A stretch of DNA of 64,000 bases from Marinobacter daqiaonensis (GCF_900115285.1 NZ_FOYW01000002.1:124001-188000), one strand, 5' to 3'. Positions 26,715 through 35,682 are shown, counted from the stretch's first letter. Notes: generated by a model from the sequence alone, not told the origin. Translations and numbers: made by a program.

Positions 26715-28100
26715 TCAGAGATTGGCTTCGGCGTACTCCGCGAGGACGGATCTGGGCACACCCTGAAGGTGGATATGGCCGCCATGACGGAAGCCCTTGA
26801 AACGCTCCGTCATGTAGGTCAGGCCGGAGCTTAGGCCGCTGAGATAAGGGGTGTCGATCTGGGCCAGGTTACCCAGGCAGATCACCTTGGAGCCGTTGCC
26901 CGCACGGGTGATGATGGTCTTGATCTGGTGGGGGGTCAGGTTCTGGCTCTCGTCGATGATGATCAGACTGTGCTGGAAACTGCGTCCGCGGATGTAATTC
27001 ATGGATTTGAAGTGCAGTGGCACCTTGCTGAGGATGTAGTCCACGCTCGCGGTCATGTTCTCATCGTCTTCGTGGAGTGCCTCGAGGTTATCCACGATGG
27101 CGCCGAGCCAGGGCTCCATTTTCTCAGCCTCGGTGCCGGGCAGGAAACCGATGTCCTCATCCAGCCCCTGAGTGGAGCGGGTGGCGATGATGCGCTTGTA
27201 CATCTTGCTGGCCACCGTCATCTCGATACAGGCGGCCAGCGCCAGAATGGTCTTGCCGGAACCGGCGGAGCCGGTCAGGTTGACCAAGTGAACCTCGGGG
27301 TCCAGCAGCAGGTGCAGTGCGATGGCCTGGTATATGTCCCGGGGAACCAGTCCCCACACTTCCTCGTCCAGAAGGTCCTGCCGGTGCAGGTCCTGTAGTA
27401 CCAGGCGATCCTCGTCAATGTCGACCACCTTGCCTATAAAGCCCTGCTGGTCCAGCACAAACTCATTGATGTGGAGCCTGGTCAGCTCGCCTTCCCGCTT
27501 GAGGATATGCTCGGTGATGGCTTCCCGCTGCACGGTTTCCACCTTCTGGATCTTGTCCCAGAAGGAGTTGGGGAACTCGTGGTAGCCCTTGGGCAGAAGG
27601 TCGATGTCGTCCAGCAACTGGTCATTGTGATAGTCCTGGGCCTCGACCCCGAAGCCCCGGGCCTTCAACCTCATGTTGATGTCCTTGGTCACCAGGATGA
27701 TATCCCGTGACTTGTATCTCGACTGCAGCTCCGCCAGGGTGTTGATTATCTTGTTGTCGTTCAGGTGTTCCGGCAGTGAGTCAGCGCCGGCATGACCGGT
27801 ACTCATCAGGATGGATAGTGTGCCCAGCGGCTCCGCCTTCTTGGCCCGCACGATCGGGACGCCTTTTTCGATGATCTTGGGGCTGGCATCGCCCAGCACC
27901 TTGTCGATATTGCGAATCGCCTGACGGCAGTCCGCCGCCACCGCCTGTTTTCCGGACTTGAGGCTGTCGAGCTCTTCAAGGACCGTCATCGGAATGATGA
28001 CATCGTGTTCTTCGAAATTGAGGAGGGCGTTGGGATCGTGAATCAGGACGTTGGTGTCAAGAACATACATTTTTCGGCGAGCTTGCGGTGCTCTGGGCAT
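26715..28100 (-). CDS. PhoH-family PIN-domain/ATPase protein (PhoH2)
   Basis: 461 residues. An N-terminal PIN ribonuclease domain starts MYVLDTNVLIHDP with acidic residues at VLEELDSL and DNKIINTLAEL and TKDINMRLKA. A C-terminal PhoH helicase-like ATPase has Walker A GSAGSGKT (277-284) and Walker B LIIIDESQNLTPHQ. PhoH2 homologues are sequence-specific RNA helicase/ribonucleases. I take ATG 28100; a downstream in-frame ATG (MYVLDTN) would also work. It follows the CBS-domain gene by 41 bp on the same strand. Confidence 0.9.
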   Translation of the reverse strand: MPRAPQARRKMYVLDTNVLIHDPNALLNFEEHDVIIPMTVLEELDSLKSGKQAVAADCRQAIRNIDKVLGDASPKIIEKGVPIVRAKKAEPLGTLSILMSTGHAGADSLPEHLNDNKIINTLAELQSRYKSRDIILVTKDINMRLKARGFGVEAQDYHNDQLLDDIDLLPKGYHEFPNSFWDKIQKVETVQREAITEHILKREGELTRLHINEFVLDQQGFIGKVVDIDEDRLVLQDLHRQDLLDEEVWGLVPRDIYQAIALHLLLDPEVHLVNLTGSAGSGKTILALAACIEMTVASKMYKRIIATRSTQGLDEDIGFLPGTEAEKMEPWLGAIVDNLEALHEDDENMTASVDYILSKVPLHFKSMNYIRGRSFQHSLIIIDESQNLTPHQIKTIITRAGNGSKVICLGNLAQIDTPYLSGLSSGLTYMTERFKGFRHGGHIHLQGVPRSVLAEYAEANL

Positions 28101-28141
28101 AGGGCGCAATACCTCTCTGGCAGGCGTTCAAACCCCTGAGG

Positions 28142-28636
28142 TCAGTCGCTGGCGGCGCAACGACGGGTCAGGGATTTGTCGGAGATCAGTTTGAGCATGT
28201 CGTAAGTGGTTATGATGCCGGTTATTTTCTGATCGTTTTTAACGAAGATCCGGTGCAGATGCTCTCCCATCATGATATCCGCAATGTCTCTCACCGGTGT
28301 GGATTCGTCAACCGAGAAAACCTGCGGCGTCATGATATCGCGAACTTCAACCGGTAAACGGGTCATTTCCTCAAGGAAGGCCAGGCGCAATCGTCTCGCC
28401 TCCCGTTGTTCCTCGGGCCCCAGTCTTGCCCAGGCTTTGGGTTTCCGGTCAGAGGACCAGCGGAATTCGGCGATGTCCTTGAGGGTGACGATGCCGACGA
28501 TGTCGTTGTTGTCATCAACCACCGGGCTGCCGGTGATCTCATTCTCGGTAAGAAAACGGGCGAGGTGATCCATGGTCCAGGACGCCGATACGGCCTTTAC
28601 GCTCGGGGTCATGATGTCACGGGCCAGAACGTTCAT
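28142..28636 (-). CDS. Tandem CBS-domain protein
   Basis: 164 residues from ATG 28636 with GGGGG upstream; an alternative ATG six codons earlier has no ribosome-binding site. CBS1 runs about residues 1-60 (NVLARDIMTPSVKAV ... GIVTLKDIAEF) and CBS2 about 98-155 (EVRDIMTPQVFSVDESTPVRDIADIMM ... GIITTYDMLKLI). Such pairs bind adenine nucleotides. There is no attached effector domain, so it probably regulates a partner protein. Located between minE and phoH on the same strand. Confidence 0.87.
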   Translation of the reverse strand: MNVLARDIMTPSVKAVSASWTMDHLARFLTENEITGSPVVDDNNDIVGIVTLKDIAEFRWSSDRKPKAWARLGPEEQREARRLRLAFLEEMTRLPVEVRDIMTPQVFSVDESTPVRDIADIMMGEHLHRIFVKNDQKITGIITTYDMLKLISDKSLTRRCAASD

Positions 28637-28720
28637 GTTGAGCCCCCATTCCATGAGAGGCGCCGGCGGGGCGCCGGCGTCCGTCGGCCCGGTAAGTGAC
28701 TGACCGGGCCTGATTGCGGT

Positions 28721-28975
28721 TTATCGGCGTTCAGGCAGGGTGACGTTCAACTCCAGCACCGAACAGTCTTCATTTCGGTCCACTTCCACCTGAACCATGT
28801 CGTCATCAATCTGGACGTATTTGCGAATTACTGCAAGCAGTTCCTGCTGTAACTGAGGCAGGTAATCCGGCTGGTCCCGCTTGCCCCTTTCGTGGGCCAC
28901 AATGATCTGCAGCCGCTCTTTGGCAACGCTGGCAGATCCGGTCTTGCGGGACCGGAAGTAGTCGAGGAAGCTCAT
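28721..28975 (-). CDS. minE: Cell division topological specificity factor MinE
   Basis: 84 residues. The N-terminal membrane-targeting and MinD-binding segment ([31 protein letters not shown]) and the C-terminal topological-specificity domain ([22 protein letters not shown]) are intact. MinE displaces MinC and stimulates MinD ATPase to drive pole-to-pole oscillation. Starts 5 bp after minD. Confidence 0.97.
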   Translation of the reverse strand: MSFLDYFRSRKTGSASVAKERLQIIVAHERGKRDQPDYLPQLQQELLAVIRKYVQIDDDMVQVEVDRNEDCSVLELNVTLPERR

Positions 28976-28980
28976 CCTGT

Positions 28981-29790
28981 TTACCCCTTGAACATCCGAG
29001 CGAAGAAGCCTTTCTTCTGGGAATCCATGAAGCGGTGCTCCCGCTCCTCGCCCAGAAGCCGTGCCACGGCGTCGTCGTAAGCCTGACCGGCGTCGGTTTG
29101 TTCTTCAAGAATCACTGGCGTGCCCTGGTTCGAGGCATTGAGTACCACCTGGGACTCGGGAATCACACCCAGAAGGGGGATCGCCAGGATCTCCTCCACG
29201 TCCGCCACCGACAGCATCTCGCCTTTTTCAACGCGGCTCGGGTTGTAGCGGGTAAGCAGCAGATGCTCCCTGACCGGGTCCTGGTTCATCTCCGCGCGTC
29301 GGGACTTGCTCTGCAGGATGCCCAGGATACGGTCGGAGTCCCGAACGGATGACACCTCCGGGTTTGTGACCACGATGGCCTCGTCGGCGTAGTAAAGGGC
29401 CATCAGGGCGCCATGCTCGATGCCGGCGGGGGAGTCGCAGACGATGTAGTCAAAGGTCTCGGACAGCTGGTTGATGACCTTTTCCACGCCCTCCTTGGTC
29501 AGGGCCTCTTTCTCCCGGGTCTGGGAGGCGGGTAGGATGTAAAGGGTCTCGACCCGCTTGTCCCGGATCAGTGCCTGGTTGAGTGACGCCTCGCCCTGGA
29601 TGACGTTGACGAAATCGTACACCACCCGCCGTTCACAGTTCATGATCAGATCGAGATTGCGCAGGCCCACGTCGAAATCGATAACCACCGTCTTGTGGCC
29701 GCGACGGGCGAGGCCCGTGCTGATAGAGGCGCTGGTGGTGGTTTTGCCCACCCCGCCCTTGCCTGATGTGACTACAATGATTCTAGCCAA
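28981..29790 (-). CDS. minD: Septum site-determining ATPase MinD
   Basis: Deviant Walker ATPase that carries MinC to the membrane. I start it at TTG 29790, which would read [18 protein letters not shown] as in the family and gives 269 residues; AGGA lies nine bases upstream. The ORF is open 16 codons further but with non-homologous residues. Deviant Walker A GKGGVGKT is at 10-17 and the C-terminal amphipathic membrane helix is [11 protein letters not shown]. Between minC (40-bp gap) and minE (5-bp gap). Confidence 0.95.
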   Translation of the reverse strand: MARIIVVTSGKGGVGKTTTSASISTGLARRGHKTVVIDFDVGLRNLDLIMNCERRVVYDFVNVIQGEASLNQALIRDKRVETLYILPASQTREKEALTKEGVEKVINQLSETFDYIVCDSPAGIEHGALMALYYADEAIVVTNPEVSSVRDSDRILGILQSKSRRAEMNQDPVREHLLLTRYNPSRVEKGEMLSVADVEEILAIPLLGVIPESQVVLNASNQGTPVILEEQTDAGQAYDDAVARLLGEEREHRFMDSQKKGFFARMFKG

Positions 29791-29830
29791 GGTTGCGATC
29801 CTGTCTGCTGATGTTGGATTTGCGGGGGTT

Positions 29831-30592
29831 TCAGGCACGGTCCAGCGGTGTCACCACCAGCAGGTCGTCCCTGAGCTGGATCTGCACCGGGGCTTTCCAG
29901 CCGGTCGCCTGCAGATCTTCCGAAATTTTATAATGGCCGGCAATGGATACAAGCTCCGCCTCCAGAGACTGGCAGAATACCCGTGCTTCCTCCAGCCCGT
30001 TGACACCGGCCAGGGCCCTGCCGCGAAGCGGACCGTAGACGTGAATGTTACCTGCCGCCAGCACCTCTGCGCCAGCCTGCACTGAAGCCAGAACGATTAA
30101 ATCCCCTTCAGGGGCATAAACCTGCTGGCCGGAGCGCACCGGCTGAGTGACAACCCGTGCCGCCGCGGGGTTGGCAGAGACCGGACGGGCCCCCACCGGC
30201 TCCAGTGCCGGCTCCGCTTCGGGTGCCTGCTCCGGAGCTGTGGCTTCACGGTCACCGCGACCGCTTCCCGGCAGCACCGCCAGAGCCGCGTTGCGAGCCA
30301 GTCGGCGCTGATCGTCGTTACCGCCCCGTACCCCGACCACGTGAATATTATGCCGGCGGCAGATGCCCAGCAGCTTGAAAAAGTCCAGCTCGCCGGTCGG
30401 TCCCTCGAAGTGGTCCAGGCTGACGATAATGGGGATATCGCGGAAAAAACCGGGAGCCTGACGGATCTTGTCCCGCAGGGTGGCTTCAAAGGAGTCGGTA
30501 TCGAAGTAGGCCAGCTCGAGGGCGGTCAGGGAAACAGTGGTACTCTTGAGCTGAAATGCCGGCCTTTCTGCGGCCTGCGGGGCATCGGTCAT
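29831..30592 (-). CDS. minC: Septum site-determining protein MinC
   Basis: Inhibitor of FtsZ assembly away from midcell. 253 residues. The N-terminal FtsZ-inhibiting domain (FQLKSTTVSLTALELAYFD ... VVGVRGG) is joined by a Pro/Ala/Glu-rich linker (about 115-145) to the C-terminal beta-helix (VRSGQQVYAPEGDLIVLASVQAGAEVLAAGNIHVYGPLRGRALAGVNG), which binds MinD and the septum. Its ATG overlaps the stop of the HopJ-like gene (ATGA), so min expression is translationally coupled to that gene. Confidence 0.96.
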   Translation of the reverse strand: MTDAPQAAERPAFQLKSTTVSLTALELAYFDTDSFEATLRDKIRQAPGFFRDIPIIVSLDHFEGPTGELDFFKLLGICRRHNIHVVGVRGGNDDQRRLARNAALAVLPGSGRGDREATAPEQAPEAEPALEPVGARPVSANPAAARVVTQPVRSGQQVYAPEGDLIVLASVQAGAEVLAAGNIHVYGPLRGRALAGVNGLEEARVFCQSLEAELVSIAGHYKISEDLQATGWKAPVQIQLRDDLLVVTPLDRA

Positions 30593-30972
30593 TCCTGGAT
30601 TTCCTGGGTTGAGGGGTTCTTGTCGACGGCCGGTCTCAGGACCGGTCCCTCGAAGCGGATACCGGACCAGCCGGTGGTCATGAACTGGCGGATGTTGCCA
30701 TGGTTGCTGCCGGCCGGATCGTCCAGCACGGACCTGTAGTGGCGGCCGAACAGGGACAGGGTCTGGGCTTCACCGAGATTGCCGAACTGGCCCAGGGCGA
30801 AAATCCTGCAGGAGCCTTCGTTCTCGCCCGGCCTGTTGTAGAGCGGGCCATTATGGAAACCGGCGGGAAGATAGTCGAAGTAGCGCTCCAGCAAAGTGAG
30901 CGTGTCCTCAAAATCGGAGTGACCCGCATCCAGGGAAGCCAGATGGATCCTCAGGGCTTCGTTCAGATTCAT
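30589..30972 (-). CDS. HopJ-type effector-family protein
   Basis: 127 residues matching the HopJ family (IHLASLDAGHSDFEDTLTLLERYFDYLPAGFHNG ... NEGSCRIFALGQ ... SVLDDPAGSNHGNIRQFMTTGWSGIRFEG). The name comes from a Pseudomonas syringae type III effector, but the family is widespread in marine bacteria without type III systems and no secretion genes are seen here, so a housekeeping role is more likely. Overlaps DUF1244 upstream and minC downstream by 4 bp each. Confidence 0.85.
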   Translation of the reverse strand: MNLNEALRIHLASLDAGHSDFEDTLTLLERYFDYLPAGFHNGPLYNRPGENEGSCRIFALGQFGNLGEAQTLSLFGRHYRSVLDDPAGSNHGNIRQFMTTGWSGIRFEGPVLRPAVDKNPSTQEIQE

Positions 30973-31262
30973 CCGTCATGTTCTCCCGTGTGGGGCTGCT
31001 TGGGACCTTTCTGGTACTTTGCCTTCCAGTCATCATAGGCCATGCCGTAAATGTGCTCACGGGCTTCGGGATCCGACAGTTCGATACCACGCTCGGCGGC
31101 CTCGGTCCGGACCCACTTTGACAGGCAGTTGCGGCAGAACCCGGCCAGGTTCATCAGGTCCAGGTTCTGCACCTCCGGGTGCTCCCGCAGATGATTGACC
31201 AGGCGGCGAAAGGCGGCCGCCTCGATTTCGGTCCGGGTCTGACCCGAGAGTTGATCGTTCAT
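30969..31262 (-). CDS. DUF1244 family protein
   Basis: 97 residues from ATG 31262, preceded by AGGAAC. The family core is complete: [39 protein letters not shown] and [22 protein letters not shown]. Two cysteines sit as CRNC (residues 43-46). The frame stays open far upstream through the antisense of dinB, but that extension has no family similarity. It is the first gene of DUF1244-hopJ-minCDE, divergent from dinB. Function not known. Confidence 0.9.
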   Translation of the reverse strand: MNDQLSGQTRTEIEAAAFRRLVNHLREHPEVQNLDLMNLAGFCRNCLSKWVRTEAAERGIELSDPEAREHIYGMAYDDWKAKYQKGPKQPHTGEHDG

Positions 31263-31289
31263 GTTAGTGAGTTCCTGTTCCCTGAATGT

Positions 31290-31318
31290 CTGACATTCTC
31301 GGCAAGATACCATAAGAT
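31290..31318 (+). promoter_or_regulatory. Sigma70-type promoter of dinB
   Basis: CTGACA (31290-31295) and TAAGAT (31313-31318) are 17 bp apart, a good -35/-10 match. It would start transcription near 31325, inside the LexA box, so repressor binding would block initiation directly. Confidence 0.6.
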
Positions 31319-31324
31319 ACAAGG

Positions 31325-31340
31325 CTGTACGTTTATACAG
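31325..31340 (+). promoter_or_regulatory. LexA (SOS) box upstream of dinB
   Basis: CTGTACGTTTATACAG matches the CTGT-N8-ACAG SOS consensus with both half-sites perfect. It ends one base before the ATG at 31341 and covers the predicted transcription start. Confidence 0.9.
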
Positions 31341-31349
31341 ATGCAAGAC

Positions 31350-32420
31350 ATGACGCAGCGCAAGATCATCCACATCGACTGCGACTGTTTTTACGCCGCC
31401 GTGGAAATGCGTGACGACCCGTCCCTGCGGGAGGTCCCCATTGCCGTGGGCGGGCAGGGCGGTCGCGGCGTGGTCACCACCTGTAACTACCGGGCGCGGG
31501 CTTTCGGCGTCCGGTCCGCCATGCCGGGCGGAGAGGCCCGCCGGCTGTGCCCCGACCTGGTAATGGTGCCCCTCGACATGGCGAAATATCGTGATGTGTC
31601 CCGCCAGGTGATGGCCATTTTCCGCGAGATAACCGAACTGGTCGAACCCCTGTCCCTGGACGAGGCTTTTCTCGATGTGAGTGAAGTGGAGGCCTTTCAG
31701 GGAAGTGCCACCCTGATCGCCCGCCACATCCGCGAGCAGGTTCATGAGCGAATCGGTATCACGGTCTCGGCCGGAGTGGCGCCAAACAAGTTTCTGGCCA
31801 AGATCGCCAGCGACTGGAACAAGCCGGACGGCCTGTTCGTGATCACGCCGGAGCAGATTGCCGGGTTTGTTGCGGCGTTGCCGGTGGAGAAACTGTTTGG
31901 CGTGGGCAGGGTGACAGCCGGCAAGCTTCACGATATGGGAATCCGCACCTGCCAGGATCTGCAGGGTGTCGGACAGCCTGAACTGGCCAGGGTCTTTGGC
32001 AAGCAGGGCCTGCGGCTGTGGGAAATGGCCCATGGCCACGATGAGCGTGAGGTGGTGGTGACCCGCATCGCCAAGTCGGTGAGTGTGGAGCGCACCTTTG
32101 CCCGGGACCTGCCTGGCAAGGACGCATGCCTGCAGGTGATGCAGGGGCTGGTGGATGACCTGCACCGGCGCCTCGAGCGCAAGAGCGGCAGCAAACCCCT
32201 GCACAAGCTGGTTATCAAGATCCGTTACAGCGATTTTTCCACCCACACCCTGGAGCGGGTCCGGGAGCCGGGCTCGGGAGCATTGCCGGTAATGGATGAA
32301 TTTCTGCCATTGCTGGACGAACTGGTAACGGACGAAGAGCGGCCGGTCCGTCTGCTGGGGGTCGGGGTGCGGTTCCGGGACGATACCGCGCCGGTCACCC
32401 AGCTTAGGCTTTTCGAGTAG
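31350..32420 (+). CDS. dinB: DNA polymerase IV
   Basis: Y-family translesion polymerase induced by DNA damage. 356 residues if started at ATG 31350 ([19 protein letters not shown]); an in-frame ATG at 31341 is equally possible. Catalytic carboxylates are D10 and D104/E105 (SLDEAFLDV). The fingers ([13 protein letters not shown]), the HhH region ([16 protein letters not shown]) and the little-finger domain are present. The C-terminus LRLFE is a probable beta-clamp-binding motif. The very short leader between the predicted transcription start and the ATG has no clear ribosome-binding site. Confidence 0.95.
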   Translation: MTQRKIIHIDCDCFYAAVEMRDDPSLREVPIAVGGQGGRGVVTTCNYRARAFGVRSAMPGGEARRLCPDLVMVPLDMAKYRDVSRQVMAIFREITELVEPLSLDEAFLDVSEVEAFQGSATLIARHIREQVHERIGITVSAGVAPNKFLAKIASDWNKPDGLFVITPEQIAGFVAALPVEKLFGVGRVTAGKLHDMGIRTCQDLQGVGQPELARVFGKQGLRLWEMAHGHDEREVVVTRIAKSVSVERTFARDLPGKDACLQVMQGLVDDLHRRLERKSGSKPLHKLVIKIRYSDFSTHTLERVREPGSGALPVMDEFLPLLDELVTDEERPVRLLGVGVRFRDDTAPVTQLRLFE

Positions 32421-32426
32421 AGCGCC

Positions 32427-33002
32427 TCAGCCAGGTTCTGCGAACATCGCCAGCAGCGGTTCCGCACCCCCGGTCATGGTGAGTAACCCGATCACAAAGC
32501 CAATGACCGCGCCCGCGAACACATCACTCGGGTAGTGCAGACCGAGCACCACCCGAGACGCCGCCACCATCAGGGTGAATGGCAGCACCAGGAGCGCGAT
32601 TGCCGGGAGGGACATGGCAAGAACCGTGGTAAAACAGACCGCATGGAGGGTGTGGCCCGAGGGGAAACTGTAGCGGTCCAGCGGCTGTGTGCCACAATGG
32701 ATGGTGGGAAAGGAGATGAATGGCCGCTCCCGCACCAGAAAGCGCTTGAGCAGCTTGTAGGTCAGCGTGCAGCTTAACCCGGCGGCGGTCATCAGCAGGG
32801 CCACGGCGAGGCCTTCCCGGGGATAGAGCAGCGGCAGTGCCAGAATCAGTCCGTACCAGAGCCAGCCATCGCCCAGCCGGCTTATCACCTGGAACCACAT
32901 CAGCACCGGGCGAAACCGGAGGCTGCGGTTAATGGAGCGGCAGAAGGCAAACTCCGCCTGGTCTACCTGCTCAAAGAAGCGTGATGCCCGGGGTGATGGC
33001 AT
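32427..33002 (-). CDS. PAP2-superfamily membrane phosphatase
   Basis: 191 residues with about five membrane segments. The three-part phosphatase signature is complete: KRFLVRERP, YSFPSGH and SRVVLGLHYPSDV, with the catalytic histidines in the last two. Candidates are undecaprenyl-diphosphate or lipid phosphate phosphatase. It overlaps the upstream glycosyltransferase gene by 32 bp, so the two are co-transcribed and may act on the same lipid or lipid-linked sugar. Confidence 0.88.
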   Translation of the reverse strand: MPSPRASRFFEQVDQAEFAFCRSINRSLRFRPVLMWFQVISRLGDGWLWYGLILALPLLYPREGLAVALLMTAAGLSCTLTYKLLKRFLVRERPFISFPTIHCGTQPLDRYSFPSGHTLHAVCFTTVLAMSLPAIALLVLPFTLMVAASRVVLGLHYPSDVFAGAVIGFVIGLLTMTGGAEPLLAMFAEPG

Positions 33003-34182
33003 GATAGCGGGCTCTCCTGTCGGAATTGAGGGTAAGCTGTTCGAACTGTTCCACCTGGCTGGTCCAGTCCAGGTCCAGGGCGTCCAGGCGGGCCTGGCTG
33101 CGGATATTGCCCAGCAGGGTATTTTGCTGGGCCAGGGTCAGGGCGTGCTCCACAAAGGCGTCATCGTCCACCAGCGCTGCCATCATGCCGTTCTCCTGGT
33201 GTCGGATATGCTCGCTTGCGGCGGCGTCATCAAAGGCAACAACCGCAAGGCCACTTGCCATGGCTTCAGTGACGACATTGCCAAAGGTGTCGGTCTTGCT
33301 GGGAAACAGGAACAGGTCCCCGGAGGCGTAGTGCCTGGCCAGAGCGTCCCCTTTCTGTACACCGCAGAAAATGAATTCCGGATGCCGCTGTTCCAGCTTT
33401 GCTCTCAGCGGTCCCTCACCCACCAGAATGAATCGGGCGCGGGGATGCAGGGCCTGGATGCGCTCGAAGCAGGAAACCGCCAGCTGCAGATTCTTTTCAG
33501 GGGCAAGCCGACCCACGTAGAGCACTGCCCGGTCCTGGGGCTTCAGTCCCCAGCGTTCCCGGAGCAGCTCGTCCCGTCGCTGAGGGCTGAATCGCTGGCA
33601 GTCCACGCCGCGGCTCCAGGGAGCGACCGGGTGGATGCCCATGCCCTGTAGCCTGGCGCCCATCTGCCGGGTGGGCGCCAGGGTGAGGTCCGTACGATTG
33701 TGGAACCAGCGGCTGTAAAGGCGTAGTGCCGGTTCGAGGAATCCTGCGTGGTAGTGGCGGCAATAACGGTGGAAGTTGGTGTGAAATCCGGAACAGACCG
33801 TGATCCCCAGTTTCCGGGCGGCGTTGACTGCGGCTATTCCCAGGGGCCCCGGCGTGGCTACATAGACCGTGTCTGGCCGGCTTTGCTGCCAGAGCCTGCG
33901 CAGAGGGGCACTGCGGCTGACACCGAACTGCAGAGCCCTGTATCCCGGGAGGGGGATGCCCCCCACCGTGAAAACCTCCTGACAAAGGGAGGAACCGGAG
34001 CAGGCCTGGTTCCCTTCGTCCCTCTGCCGCGGCCGCACGACCTGGACCCGGTGGCCAGCCGCCATCAGGCCCTGGCACAGGTGCGTCAGGGTGTTGGCAA
34101 CACCGTTGATTTCCGGTGCAAAGGTTTCGGAAACAATGGCGATATGACGACCTTGCTGGCGCTTACCACTGGCTGTACTCAT
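32971..34182 (-). CDS. Glycosyltransferase family 4 protein
   Basis: 403 residues with the GT-B fold. The N-terminal acceptor domain starts HIAIVSETFAPEINGVANTLTHLCQGL; the C-terminal nucleotide-sugar domain has VLYVGRLAPEKNLQLAVSCFERI, FILVGEGPLRAKLEQ and the EX7E-type FGNVVTEAMASGLAVVAFD. The layout resembles alpha-mannosyltransferases acting on diacylglycerol-type lipids (MgtA-like), which is inference. It precedes and overlaps the PAP2 gene. No nearby polysaccharide cluster is present. Confidence 0.87.
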   Translation of the reverse strand: MSTASGKRQQGRHIAIVSETFAPEINGVANTLTHLCQGLMAAGHRVQVVRPRQRDEGNQACSGSSLCQEVFTVGGIPLPGYRALQFGVSRSAPLRRLWQQSRPDTVYVATPGPLGIAAVNAARKLGITVCSGFHTNFHRYCRHYHAGFLEPALRLYSRWFHNRTDLTLAPTRQMGARLQGMGIHPVAPWSRGVDCQRFSPQRRDELLRERWGLKPQDRAVLYVGRLAPEKNLQLAVSCFERIQALHPRARFILVGEGPLRAKLEQRHPEFIFCGVQKGDALARHYASGDLFLFPSKTDTFGNVVTEAMASGLAVVAFDDAAASEHIRHQENGMMAALVDDDAFVEHALTLAQQNTLLGNIRSQARLDALDLDWTSQVEQFEQLTLNSDRRARYHAITPGITLL

Positions 34183-34405
34183 TGGGGAACCCTGCTGGAT
34201 GATTCAGGCGGTTGCGGGTAACCTCTTTGACTTTCAACAACAGTGCCGGCGGTTGGGGCATTGCGTTATACCCACTATGGAAAGAAAACATGACAGCGAA
34301 GCGTCAGCACCATGACATTGCGTTGAATCCGCGGGGCGCCCCTGGCGGGGCTTCAGGCCTGCGTTCGGAACAACCGCTGTAACCTGCACATTGACCGGAG
34401 GAAGA

Positions 34406-35443
34406 ATGGAAAAGCGAAAATTGGGCCGCTCGGGTCTGGACGTCAGCATGATATGCCTGGGAACAATGACCTGGGGGGAGCAGAACACCGAACAGGAAGC
34501 CTTCGAGCAACTGGATTATGCGGTGGGCCAAGGCATCAACTTCATTGATACCGCCGAAATGTATCCGGTGCCGCCCAGAGCGGAAACCCAGGGCCTGACC
34601 GAACAGTACCTGGGCAACTGGCTGGCAAGGCGCGGTCGGCGCGATGATCTGGTGATCGCCTCGAAGGTGGCCGGGCCGGGTAATGGGCTGACCTATCTGC
34701 GCAACGGGCCGCGGCTCTCCCGCGACCATATTCGTGCCGCCTGCGAGAGCAGCCTGAAACGCCTGCAGACAGATTACATTGATCTCTATCAGGTGCACTG
34801 GCCGGACCGGAACGCCAACTTCTTTGGAAAGCTCGCCTACCGCCACAAGGAGCCCGAGGAGTTCACCCCTATCGAGGAAACCCTGGGCGCCCTGGACGAA
34901 CTGGTCAAAGAGGGCAAGATCCGTCATGTGGGACTTTCCAACGAGACCGCCTGGGGCACCATGAAGTACGTTCAACTGGCCGAGCAGAAAGGCTGGGCCC
35001 GTCCGGTCAGTATCCAGAATCCCTACAACCTCCTGAACCGCACCTTTGAACTGGCACTGGCGGAGGTCGCCCATCGGGAGGATGTGGGGCTGCTGGCCTA
35101 TTCGCCCCTTGCCTTCGGCATGCTGACGGGCAAGTACCTGGGCGGCCGGCGTCCGGATAATGCCCGGATAACGCTGTTCGAGCGGTTCGTCCGGTATCTG
35201 GGTGAGCGGGCAGAGCGAGCGACCGCCGCCTATTGCGATCTCGCCCGTGAGCACGGGCTGACCCCTGCCCAGCTTGCCCTGGCCTGGGTCAACAGTCGCA
35301 GCTTCGTCACCAGCAACATCATTGGCGCGACAACCATGGACCAGCTGAAGGAGAACATTGACTCCCATGAGATCATCCTCAGCGATGAATTGCGCCGGGC
35401 TCTGGAAGAGCTCCATCAGGAATTCACCTACCCCTGCCCCTGA
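34406..35443 (+). CDS. Aldo/keto reductase (Tas-like)
   Basis: NADP(H)-dependent oxidoreductase of 345 residues from ATG 34406, which follows GGAGGAAG. The catalytic tetrad is D49, Y53 (DTAEMYP), K87 (ASKVAG) and H131 (YQVHWPDR). The cofactor-binding C-terminal IIGATTMDQLKENI is present. The PPRAETQGLTEQYLGNWL segment is typical of the E. coli Tas subgroup. Substrate not known. Single gene with its own terminator. Confidence 0.9.
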   Translation: MEKRKLGRSGLDVSMICLGTMTWGEQNTEQEAFEQLDYAVGQGINFIDTAEMYPVPPRAETQGLTEQYLGNWLARRGRRDDLVIASKVAGPGNGLTYLRNGPRLSRDHIRAACESSLKRLQTDYIDLYQVHWPDRNANFFGKLAYRHKEPEEFTPIEETLGALDELVKEGKIRHVGLSNETAWGTMKYVQLAEQKGWARPVSIQNPYNLLNRTFELALAEVAHREDVGLLAYSPLAFGMLTGKYLGGRRPDNARITLFERFVRYLGERAERATAAYCDLAREHGLTPAQLALAWVNSRSFVTSNIIGATTMDQLKENIDSHEIILSDELRRALEELHQEFTYPCP

Positions 35444-35454
35444 GGTTGCCGCCG

Positions 35455-35485
35455 GTCTCCGCTTCACAGAAGCGGAGACTCTTTG
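35455..35485 (+). terminator. Intrinsic terminator after the aldo/keto reductase gene
   Basis: GTCTCCGCTT (35455-35464) pairs exactly with AAGCGGAGAC (35470-35479) around CACAG, followed by TCTTT. It sits 11 bp after the stop codon. Confidence 0.75.
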
Positions 35486-35682
35486 CCACTGCTGCTGCCC
35501 CATCCCCCGCCGGAAGAAAGCCTGAACGGGGACGCGACACCTCCTGTTACAAAGCGTCACAAAACACTGCCAAATCCCCCGGTTCACTGTGCTGAAAATC
35601 ACAGAGTTACGTCAGTAAACCATTAGACTTGAGTCATGAAGGTTATTACCATTCGCCGCGCTCACTTACTGGCTGGAACCCC

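Noticed and set aside
30589..30972. Type III secretion effector locus because of the HopJ name
   Set aside because: No secretion, chaperone or hrp-box sequences nearby; the gene is coupled to minC.
30969..32246. 425-codon open frame on the minus strand covering dinB in antisense
   Set aside because: Only the first 294 bp (from 31262 down) match a family, DUF1244; the rest mirrors dinB, whose motifs are complete on the plus strand. Antisense open frames are common in GC-rich DNA.
34290..34382. 30-codon ORF (ATG after GGAAAG) upstream of the aldo/keto reductase gene
   Set aside because: Composition is unremarkable and nothing supports translation beyond a weak ribosome-binding site; it may just be leader sequence.
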